NCBI RefSeq assembly: GCF_964204645.1
Contig: NC_134027.1
Location: forward strand, 13,998,485-14,062,484
From: Tubulanus polymorphus
Taxonomy: Eukaryota; Nemertea; Palaeonemertea; Tubulaniformes; Tubulanidae
DNA length: 64,000 nucleotides
Direction: 5' to 3'
A program made the translations under genes and the position numbers. Below, piece by piece: positions 21,006 to 33,305 of this stretch. How positions within the stretch are numbered: position 1 is the stretch's first letter; each line of letters begins with the position of its first letter. Under the pieces are notes generated by a model. That model made no database searches. It saw only the letters and a program-made list of their open reading frames with translations, and had not been told where the DNA came from.

Positions 21006-24000
21006 TAATATTACAATCAACAGAGTAACAAGAGGGTTTCTACGAAGCAGCAGAAACCCTAATTAGGGATAATTTGTACTGGTTTTGTGTAACTATTCAA
21101 TGCCCCATGATAACCATATGCAAAACCCAATAACCTTGAAATTCGGCACGATAATAGAACCTGTCATGGACTACAACTTTGCAATCATGGTAACGAAATA
21201 TGCCTAGGAACCAATCTAACAAGGAAACTAATAAGTCATTCTAACTATTCAACGTCCCCTGGTGACCATATAGAATAACAAATGTCCTTAAAACTCACCA
21301 CAATCATAAAGGTTGTCATGAGCTACAACTTTGCAATTGATTGTGGTAACAAAATATGCATAGGTACAAATATGATATAGAAATACTAAGTTATTGTATT
21401 ATTAAATGCCCCCTGGTGGCCATATACAAAAACCAATGACCTTGAAACTCACCAAAATCATAGAGCACGTTATGGGCTACAACAATTGATTTTGGTAACA
21501 CAATATGCTTAGGTATCAAAACAAGAGGACCATAAGGTCCATATGGTCGAAGACAGTGCATGAGGAGATATGAGTTTTATTAGTGAAAACATATTCACCG
21601 TTTGCAGGGTTTCTTTTAATGTTATGGACATTCTCCCTCGAGACACAAGTGGTCCTATTTTCCCCAAATCCTGAAAAACTCTTTGGGGAATTGTGAAAAT
21701 AAACTGATTATTTGTTCTCTAAAGACATTATAGTATTCTTATTTTAGTTTATTTCAAAATAACGATCTTTTTCAATAAAATGCGTGGATCTACCTTCCCT
21801 AAAAAGCATAGTGTAATTGTCCCAGACATCCTACCCACCCTATTTTCCATAATGGTATAGTCCACCCATTAACCAATGAAACTTTGTTCTGTGTGTGTGT
21901 GTGTGTGTGTGATGCTTCAAATGAATGAAATCATGTGGCAGGCACTACTACTAGTGGTAGTTTTAATTACGGCAAATACCATATGACATGAGAATGCACT
22001 TAAAATGGCTCTAAAAATCCTCAAAACCTCCCCCTTTGGGCTTGACGCCTGATGTGCTCGACTTGGCATGATAAAATTGTACAATTTTGGCCACTAAAAA
22101 GGTCATAGGACGGCCATCTTGAGTCCGATCGACCCAAATTTTCTTCTGCTGATGAACCCTTGGGGGATTTGAATATATACGAAAGATCAAGGTATTGATC
22201 AAAGTGTCTTCAAAATTTCCCTCGAAACTTCGAAAATGTGTAAAAAGTGCTGATTTTGGCGAACAACAATGGCTGCCAGTCGGCCATCTTGATTTTGACA
22301 GGGCCAGTTTTTGGGCTGAAGATGTGTCTACGGTAGATACATGTGTAACCCAAATATCAAGACATTACATTTGCGTCTTCAAAACTTACCAAAATAACTG
22401 GATTCCGTCTACGGACTGATGAACGGACAGACGAAAAGTGAACGCAATAGTCCGCTGGGACGGAAGTCCCAAGTGGGCTAATAAATAGAGCCCATCATAG
22501 TATGATAACCACACTCAAACGTGGTGAACGGATAATAAGATAAAAGCCCACTACTGTAACTCACTACTCGCTGTAACCCCTACTGGATAATAAACCCCTA
22601 CTGGATAAAGACTCACACACCTGGATCCACTAGTTGAGAACAATCTTACAATCTTACATCATGTGAAAACAGTGGTTGGCATGTACAAAATTCCTCAGAT
22701 ACCTCTTTTTTCCCTTTCCTTCGGTCACAATAATTTGTGTGATTTATGCTAAATGTCATTGAACAAGATTATTTAGTTTTTCTGTTGAATAAACTCTAAT
22801 TGGATTTGAATTTCCAGACCTGCTGCTTTAAGGTTTTGTTAACCCTTTAACCGGCAAGTATTTTTCAGCTGTGAGTGATTTTGGACCATGCAAGGGGAAA
22901 ACTTAACAAGAGCCCCAAGGGGCACAATGGCCAGCCTGTCAGATTTGCTTTTTATAAATGATGTAATCTGTGGGTTATATTTATCAATATACACTCCCTG
23001 CTCAATATCAAAATGATACACACGATTGTAGTATGTCAATTTTACATACTTCAATCGTGTGTTAACACAGACAGCAGGAATGAATGTAATATAGAAATAC
23101 TAAGTTATTGTTATGTCAACGCCCCTGGTGGCCATATACAAAAACCAATGAGCTTGAAACTCACCAAGATCATAGACCATGTCATGAGCTACAACTTTCC
23201 AATTGATTGTGGTATCAAAATATGCATAGGTACGAATGTAATATAGAAATACAATAGAATTGTATTGTTCAACGCTCCCTGGTGGCCATAAACAAAAACC
23301 AATGAGCTTGAAACTCACCTCAATCAGGGAAGTGTGATGAGATGGAATACAGACACTATTGTGCAGCTCTTGTCGAATGTGCGTTGTAATTGCCCTAAAG
23401 CCGATAACGGTTCGTCGGCGAGCGCTTTGTTATGTAACGCGCCGATAAGTGATAACCAGCGAGATCGGGAATCTCCGTAATAATTCAGTTGTTTCCGAAT
23501 ATCGGTTTTTCATCCCATAATAAACTTATATAAAAATTCCTCTGTAAACTGGTTAAACTCAACACCTGATTTCCCTCATCAATTTTAGTCGATCAACTTG
23601 CATTCACAATTGTCTTAAATTTAAGTGCCCCCTAGTTTGTCTCTTAGCTGCTTCTCTTTAATCTGTTTTAGCGTGTAACTGTTTCTACGTTAATTTTCCT
23701 TTAGTTAGTATCATCTCTGATTACTTGAATTAGTCTCTTTGTCTCTGGATTGTATATATCTCTCATAATTTCTGTAGTATTCATTATTTCTGAAGATGAC
23801 TATTAGGACATAGACGAAACGTTGAATAAACTACTAACATTTTTGGACTTTTTCGTTATCATTGTGCGATTCTCTCTACGTCGCTTCAGACAGATATAGT
23901 GTTTTATCAATCGTGATATCGGTTCTTTCCGCTGTATTAAAATGGCAACGGTTGTCAACGAAATTATAAATGATGACAATTTTGACGAACTATTCTTTGA

Positions 24001-27000
24001 TAGTGACGAATTGGTTCAGATCGATACGGAAATATTACGGGAATCCTCTGGATCAGGATCAACTAATTCGGCCGATTCTAGTGAGTGTTATTCCTTCTGA
24101 ATCAATGAAATATCGGAATAGTTTCCACCTAATTGCAGGCACTTTATTCTTTCCTTTTCTTTTTCATATAGCTACTTCTCAGGCTCAGCTGACCAGAGAC
24201 TGCGATCTGAACACGAGAAAACACACATACAGGTATTTTTTACATTTATTTTTATAATCAATACAATCCTTTTAGGTTATAAATTAATAAACGAATACAG
24301 AAAATAATATATAAACATAATATAAAAAATCCAGATAAGTACATGTTAAAATAATAATCATTATTATTATTTTCGCAGGAACACTATATATTTGGAAAAG
24401 GCTATGACTGAAGTGATTAACCATCGAGTATTTAAATTCAGTTCAAATGGAATGGCAGCAGTACATTATGGAAAATCGATCGATAAAATTTTGACTACAA
24501 ATACGTCGCCGTCCAGACTTGGAATTAACCAGTGGTTTACATGTCCATTGTTTTAATTTGATAGTCATAGGGACAGTTTTTTTAACGTTTTTGTTCTTAC
24601 ACCATTTTTGTAATTTGACACGACACATATTAGATATATATCGGGTACTGTTCAGTATCATCATCAAAATCAATGTTGAACAACTCCTTCACATGGCTTT
24701 TGAAATTATTTTTATCGATAGGACGACGATCCGGAGGTTTCGCATTTTTTCCACACAATCGACAAAGATCCATGACTAAAAACAAGAAAAGGTTAATTAA
24801 ATGAGATTGCTGATGCTATTTAGGCAACTTGGTTTATATGGGGGACAATAACTTGTAGGCCTAATGTAAGCGTTATTAAGTAACATTATTATGTAGTAAA
24901 TACACATTTTAAAGATCATACTTCGTGTATATGTTTGTGTCGTAACATAGCAACATGACGTCAGAAACGAAAGCTGCGCGAGTCTGGGCCGAAATATTTG
25001 ACATCTTCAAGGCCCAAATAACGCTAAACCCGGAATCGGAACGAACTGGCAAAAACATATGTTTAACACATAAAAACAGACTTTAATCACAATATAAATA
25101 CTTAATGTTCCGATACCGGGTTTCGGAGATATAGAAGAATAAAAATACATACCTTTTTGGACAAATTTTACGAGAAATTGTTGAATTTCAACCGATTTTC
25201 TAAAGAAAAATATGTGTATACACAGCCACTTCCACGTTGTTCAATGAACTGCAGTGCGCATGCGTAGTATCGATCGCAGAACATTTATCGGGCTAAAACT
25301 ATTGCGGGTTGTTCTGCGACCAAATCAAAGTTGATGTTGACTGGTGTTCAGCTGGTAACACACACTCGATAAGCGTAGCTTACTGCTGTTGCGGTAACCT
25401 TTGATGTACGGGCTGAATTGAATAGCCTACATCCGGCAATTAAAAGCGTCCGTATTCCATCTCATCACACTTCCCTGCCTCAATCATAAAACATGTCATG
25501 AGCTACAACTTTCCAATTGATTTTGGTAGCAAAATATGCTTAAGTATCAATATGATGTGGAAAAACTTTTTTTCCACCTACGAATGAGTACTGATGACCC
25601 CAAGATGGCCGCCAATTGCGTTATAATTGCCTGGTCAAAAATACCCTCCCGGATATAAAAGATCCCTTTCCAAAGAATACCCATTACAAATTGCAATGAA
25701 AAATGGCACACCATTAGAAAGCTACAGGACTCAGAATTCAGGCCAAAATAAGACATTTTTGGGAACAAAAAAGGTCACAGGACGGCCATCTTGAGTCCGA
25801 TCGACCCAATTTTTCTTAAGCCGATGGGCCCTTGGGGGATACAAATATATGCGAATGATCAAGGTTATTGATAAAAGTGTCTTCAAAATTTCCCTCGAAA
25901 ACTTCAAAAATGTGTAAAAGTGCTGATTTTGGCGAACAACAATGGCTGCCAGTCGGCCATCTTGAATCTGACAGTGCCAGTTTTTGGCCTGAAGATGTGT
26001 CTAGGGTAGATACCCGTATAAACCAAAATATCAAGACATTACCTTGAAGCGTTTTAAAAAATTTGGAACTCTCACGAACTATCTAGATGGTTATTTCTCG
26101 ACCTCAATAGCTTCAAGACCCATCTCAAAACAACTTTGTTCCATGCAGCATACCATTTACTCTCGGAAAACGAATGGAATTTAACATTTTTTGGCAGAAT
26201 AAAATTTGATTGAATTTGCAATTCGAGCACATGGCTAATTAGTATATCAAGGTCATACACCCGATTTGGGAAAACCAGTTTTTTCGCGAACCTTGCGCAA
26301 TGATCAAGGATGAATTTTCTGTAGAGCAAATAAAAATTCCTCCCAAACACCAAATCAACTAATGATTTCATAGAAATACGATTTTAAATCTTAAAATAAA
26401 ACCCAGAAGTAAAACAGTAGACGATACCGCGGGTTCACGTGAACACCTGATTTCTGTAAACGAAATGTTGGTTGTGACAAAATTGTTCAGACGGTTAAGA
26501 TGAAAATGCATGTTTGAAAATAAATTCCTTTCAGCAGTTTTAATGACAGCTGAGCCCAATTTTGCTGATGGCATACTATTTTGGCGACAGCTAAGCTGCC
26601 GCCAAAAACATCAGCATTTTGTTTCGTTTTGTTGAATGAATGGTAGCGTATTGAAAAGCTGCTAGTTTCCTGGAAGACTAGGCTACATTCGAGGCATGTT
26701 TTACATGCCGCACACTTGATTTCAAACATATGTAGCTCATACACTTTTAAAGTCTACACACGAGTCTCTTGCGTGGGGAGTGGCAACCATGGCAACTCAG
26801 TTGAATGGATTATAGTAGCTCAAGCGAGCAAGTGCTAGGACTATTTGAAATTAAACGCGACAATTGCAGAATTAAAACGTGAATGAGACAATTCTTTCCA
26901 GGATTTTTTATGGGCTCTTCATAAATGTAAACTCTCGCCATTTATAGCCATTATGAATGGGTGTGAAAATATCTATAAATAACAATTAAGGGATTGCTTT

Positions 27001-30000
27001 AGACAAATTTGGGACTTCTAATGTAACATTCTACATTAAGGACTGATAATTCTTTTGACAGTTTTTACCTGAACATCTTCAATTCCATCATGTTCAAAAA
27101 GAAATTGTTCAATTTCCGTGGGATATATATTTTCTCCTCCTCGAATAATGACATCCTTTTTACGTCCGACAATGTAACAGCGTCCTTCTGGTGATAATAC
27201 CGCTAAATCCCTGAATATACAAGAGAAACAACCTATAGAAAACTAGAATGTGGCTACGCCACGTACCAGGATAAGCAAACAGAAAAGGGGCAAGAAATTG
27301 AAGATGGGAAACAAACATATTGTACATACAATTTACATCATAAACAGTAGAGTTAACTTAATTGTTCATTGACTTTTAAAGTCGAACACAGATAAACCTG
27401 TCTGTACTCTCATATCAAAATATCCACTAGAAATTGCAGGCATCCATCAGATATCCCCCTAACAGAGAGACGTAAACATTCTTTGACATGGATTATTTAA
27501 CTCCAGTGCCCAGTCGACTTTCGTCGACAGATTATTTGAGGTCATACAGTGCCCTGTCGACTTTCGTCGACATATCTTATAGCAGTTTTAATTCTAGTTT
27601 TTTATATAGAATTCAGCAGAGACACCTGCAGCTAGATGGCTTGATTAAATGGCAGCACCCATTAGTTTCTTTTTATGCTGCGTTTTTGTGGTGTTGCGAT
27701 TCAAAATATTTGAGTTTTTTTTTACCTATCCGGAGGTCACGTGATCTAATTTTAAGCTCATTTTCTATCTATTATTACCCATATGATTTATATTTCTGAC
27801 AGTAGACATAAAATATTCCATTGTCAGCTGTTAGCTGAGGCTAGATACCTGACTAGTTCATTTTCATACCTGAAATTTAAGGGGTTATCAAATAAATAGG
27901 TCACCACTACAATTTATGCAAATTAGCTCATTCCCATGAGACATCACTTTCAGTAAGAAAAATTATCACCAAAATTTTCCAAGGGTAATAATACCCTACA
28001 AACTTTTCAATTACTATAAAGCTCCATCTCTTACAGTTTTTCCCCTATGGACCTCCGATGTTACTTCTGATATTCCTACTTTTGAGTTAACAATGATGGG
28101 CACTTTGAGGGTTTTTCTCAAATTACACATTGGCACTGAAAGAGTTAAAGCAAGGAAGGATGAACAATGTTTTTACCCGCTATGAAGCCATCCACCTCTA
28201 AAAGTCTCATTAGTTTTTTTCTGATCGCCCCAGTAATATAACATTGAAGTAGTTCCCCTTGTGCACAGTTCACCTTTGCTTCCAATTGGTAAAACTCTAT
28301 TTTCATCATCCACTATCTTTGCCTGTAATTCAAGATACTGATACTTGTTTCAATGTTATCTTTACATTAGAGTGTTCAAGGGGCAGAGGCAAGTGCTTTT
28401 AGATCATCTGCCAAAAGTTTGTCTGAAATATATCCAACCACACCGAGGACAAACAGACTATTGTTTAAGTAACATAAAAAAGACTGACCCCTGTAGACGT
28501 ACAAATAAACGCGTACATATTGCAGATTAATTAAGACTGAAAATAATTGTGACAATTTGACAATCATTTAAGCTGATGGGAGTTATTAACAAATTTATAA
28601 ACTAAACAATTCTGATCTCAGTTCGGTTTTTAAATATTCAAACTAGAAAAAATCTTTCTATGTGGTCAGGTTAGCAACAGCTTGTTCAAAGACATTGAAA
28701 TGAATTCTCTATCTGTTCGCAACGTACAGTAGGCAGTTCAACTGTTCAAAAGTAACTATAGTTACAATTGAGACTGAAGTAGCGAACCAAAGAATTCGAC
28801 ACGGACAGCGGCCACGGATGAGCAATATCTGTTCATCGGACAGAAACGACAGTCTATGTTCCTTGTAGTTACCATTCTGACGGCAACCTAGCTAACACCA
28901 CATGTACGAAAGCCCGCGCCAATCACAACTACCCTGTTATGTTATCGTCTCATCATTGACCTTAGCTTCATATCATAGTGCAAGTATGACGCAGAGGTCA
29001 ATAAGTTGACACCCAAGCAGACTCAGGATCGGTCCACCTGTATGGTATTTTTCAATGCAAATTAGAATTCTTTCATCTGCATATCGATACAAACGTTTTT
29101 TTTGTCAAGATAACCCAGAGCGTATGCATTATCAATTTCAGTTTAAATATTTTCAAACAAATCTTTTTTCATTAATATATTATCCTTTATCTAAAGATAA
29201 ACAGCTTTGTTGATTTCAGTGAGCTACACGTGTTACTAAATTAAGGGCACTTACATTACAGCTACGCGGTAAAGTAAATATAGCAAACTACACTACACCT
29301 GCATCAACATGGAATTTTCAGCACAGTACAAGATGCTTATTAATCTTTCTCATCTTTGTTTCAACAAACGCAGGAAAGCGCAACAAATTTCTCACTGATT
29401 GAACAAGTAACAAAGCTATCTTGTGTTAAATAATAGAGAAAACTGAGAAAATGAAGTTCTAGTCGAACCACTGAACAACTACGCAACCCAACCACAATAA
29501 GGAACCGCTGATTCTCTCTGATTCGCTGCACAGAGCAGGAATCAGAGATCCAGACAAATTTCAAATGATTGATTTCAGATGAAAAGAATAGACATTATGC
29601 ATTTTTCATCCTGGTTTTGTATTGGTCATGGTTGTTGTGCATCTATATTGTGGTTACAGTGATTCCTTGGGTCTAAAAAATCTTGTTATCGCTACTGGAC
29701 GGCGGTTTATATGAAAATAATTTCAAAGGAACCAGTATTTGTTTGGTCACAGCACGTTTCACGTTTGTAGCCATTTGGAATTCCGCCTAGAGCGACTCTG
29801 CTCAATCCCCGAACTAATAATATTCGGTTCTACATGTACTAAGTTCGCATAAAGTCAATTAATTTCGATAACCAAAGTTTGCCCTGGCGCCTGGTCTCAT
29901 TTTCGGACTGGATTCTGTTTGCTGCAGGTGGCAATTGGCACTGGCAGCCAGTCAACACTATCGTTAAAGAATTTCAGATAAAATTGTTCAACCTAACTCA

Positions 30001-33000
30001 GTGCATCGTGCATTGGCCGGTGCCTTGTCCAACACTGGGTATCCCCGACCTAAAACCGGGTATAGTGAAAAGGAAGAAATTCCGTGTTTTGGAAAATTCT
30101 GCGATTCTTTGATTCCACGACATGACAACACTGTATTTTGCTGTCACTTCTCACAATAGTTACAACAGCAAACCCTTACTAAAGGCACCTGCTATGGTAC
30201 TCCAGTAGATTCCTGCAAGCGTAAATTTTCTAGCAGTTTTGCTAAGGTGATGACAACCTGAATTATAGAAATGTAACTGTGGCAATGAGCAGATATAATA
30301 TTTCCTACACTTATTTTTTGCACATACTCGCTGCTTAAAAAGCATGCCCAACACATAACAAAGCTACTAGTCATGCAAGCCCAATAAATCGATCAACTCA
30401 TATAAGTACACTTAGCCTAAAGGCTGTAAGCATGCTAAAAATAAGGACAAACTTCATATTGCATATTTTGAGAGTTGAAGTTTTTAGGAATTTGGGCATA
30501 TTTATATCACTAGCATAGACCACCTGAAACACAGAATTATTTTGACCGGTCAAAAGTTGTATATAGCATCCAATTTTTCATAATGATATCGGAACATTTT
30601 ATGTGAGATATATAAGGCAATATTGTCACCTCGACATAAGGCATGATATGTCCAATAGACTCAGTTCGGTGTTCAATAGGATCAGTCATTTTAGTCATAA
30701 ATGTAACAGGACTTGTCTCTGTTTGTCCATATGCTATCTGAAAAAGAATACATGTGCATTAGTAAATCTACAGAAAGCCAGGGTCCACCAAAAAGCTATC
30801 ATCTTTTTGACATGATTTTCTACCTGGAGCCAATGAAATCATATTGGCAATTTACCCAGTACTTGTTTTGAGAAACCTGTATTAGAATTGACGGTATTGG
30901 GATTTTCTGGGATAATAGCTAGTTCTATCGTGTCTTTTTTTGCTTTGAGTGTAATTAAATATATGGCCACTTTCATAAGTATGTGTAAACACTGAACTTT
31001 CAGGTTAGGCATTAATAACGTCACGTCTATGTCCTTTTATTTGCGTATGTACTGACCGACCAGTCTCTCCGATGTAAACCTTTTCACATTGACCACAGGG
31101 CATCTTATATATACCACATTCAGTAGGTTCTCAGGAATCTATGTTTCTACATAAGACATTACTGAGTTTATTATGATATTGGAAAACCAAACTGATATTA
31201 TAATTATGGAGAGGTCTCTGGAAGCGTTTTAAATTAGGAATGAAAAGTAGGACTACAGATTTTTGAAAGGTTAAGATGATCATTAATATTTCTGAAGAAA
31301 TTACATCTAGCCTTTCTTTGAGCTCGTTGTAAAATGTGAGTAGGGTAAGCTATTTTGGAGAGGGACTGTTTGATGTGTTTAAGTTAGGATTCTAAATATT
31401 GAGGGTTACATATCTTGTAAGCTCTGATGAAGAGACTTGCAACTACTCCAATTTTAACGTTCATATCACAAAACTAAAAATAATGGAGATATGCATCGGC
31501 ATGAGTAGGTTTTCAGTATACTGAGAATCTAAGTAAATTACCGGAATGATGTCTAAGTACGTTAAGGAGACTGGGGAATCATCTATCATACACAATATAT
31601 CATCAACATATCGAATAGGTAAGGCCGAGTTCCATTATATGATGGGATTAATTCAGATTTGATATGTTCTAGAAAGAATCCAGCTAACACTGGGGATAAA
31701 GGATTTCCTATGCTCATTCCAAAAATTGGTTTGTTATACGAACCATCCAATTGAAAATATGAATCAGATGTACAAATTTCGATAAGTTCTATTATACATT
31801 CGTTGGGTAATTCAAAGCTACCAGCAAAATCAGGTAACTTTCTGTTCAGAAAGTTTATAAAGTGGGGGCTAGAGGTTCATTGCTAAACAATGATTAAGCA
31901 TCAAAGGATAAACAACAAAGTCCTGTAGGATTGACAGTTTTTAGTCCGTCTAAAAGATCTGAATTATGTTTGAGATAACTATCAGAGGATAGTCGCCGAT
32001 TTTAATCGGCAAGCCACCACCAAATAAGCAAGAAAGCTTACTTTGATAGCTTACACCCATGGGCCTTACCCTATACACAAACCAAGTTTAGAAGAAATTG
32101 CATGTTATTACGTCTTAACACTCAGGCCCTCATTACCTTCAGTCACTTTTGACAATTAACCCACTCCCCATAATCTTCGATCATCTAGTCAATTGCTTTT
32201 AGTCCAACCTAGAGCTAAACTTGTATCTGCTGATCATAGAGCCTTTTACTATTGTGCGCCGTTTCTTTGGAATGAGTTACCTTACTGATAACATTTGGTC
32301 CAACTTCAGATGCTTTTAAATCCTAAATTAAGGCACATATTTTTTTTCAAAGCTTATTCTTAAGTATTCTTTTATGTCTAACTGTTGTTTTACTATTTTT
32401 TGAAGCCTTATAAAACGTAACCATTATGAAACCTAAACAATGTTAACCATTCAGCGTCATTTTACAAACGACAACTGTAAATCGATGTGGAAAACATCAC
32501 AGGTCTATGTGTACACATACAAGCTATTTATCAAAATAGAAAAAGAAAAAAAGATGTAGAATGGCTTCCTGTGATTATATAATGAGCGGTATTTGAACGT
32601 CGAAATGTTATATTGCATTGAATATCATTAGAAGACGTGTTGTAATAGCAAAGGATGTATGATTATATCAGAAGCGACAGGCATAAATAGAAATGATAAG
32701 TGAATCGGATTATTCGGCCAAAATTGCGGATGTATACACGATTTGGAAGTCTGATATAAAAGTAAGGCTACAGGATCCAAAGTCACGATGAAGCAGATAT
32801 CAGAAGAGCTCTTTCCTCAACCATGGAGGCAATGAAGTTGCAGATCAGCTTAGAGGCAAAAGTGAATGAAGTCGGTTGCAAGTTATCAATTATTGACAAT
32901 TTACAAAAATAATTTTACCACCACTGCAGTCGATGACCTGTATCATCTACCAAATCGCCAAATCTCACAATTCCCCAAATTCTTTAAAACTTCGATTTCA

Positions 33001-33264
33001 AATTTGAAATTCCACATACATTAACTCATCCCAAAAATTCTACATTTTTTTCGCAGGCGTCAAATAATTTATTTAAATTAATTTTCTTGTTTAAATTTGT
33101 GTATCCTATTTTTGTAAGCAGAAGATCATATCTTATATGGAATAGTGGCAATAAATTATCATTATTATCATTAGGCCATCCCAAAATAATTGTCTGTTTC
33201 CACTCGGAACCTTTGAAGTCGGGTGGTCGGGTAACGGCAAACAGACCATTACTTTGGGATGGCC

Positions 33265-33305
<41 letters not shown>

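Larger units (their letters stand above)
23325..25477. mobile_element. 2153-bp DNA transposon with 26-bp perfect TIRs and 7-bp TSD
   Basis: Left end CAGGGAAGTGTGATGAGATG and on to 23350 is the exact reverse complement of 25452-25477. CCTCAAT flanks both sides (23318-23324 and 25478-25484) and the interrupted family A sequence rejoins across it. The perfect TIRs suggest recent movement. It holds a small three-exon frame on plus and a Cys-containing exon on minus but no transposase I can recognise, so it is probably non-autonomous. CAGGG ends with 6-8-bp duplications fit several superfamilies (hAT variants, P, Dada); I cannot choose. Confidence 0.9.

Noticed and set aside
22840-22862. TTAACCCTTTAACCGGCAAG as a piggyBac end.
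   Set aside because: No matching inverted end with TTAA was found nearby; kept only as a note.
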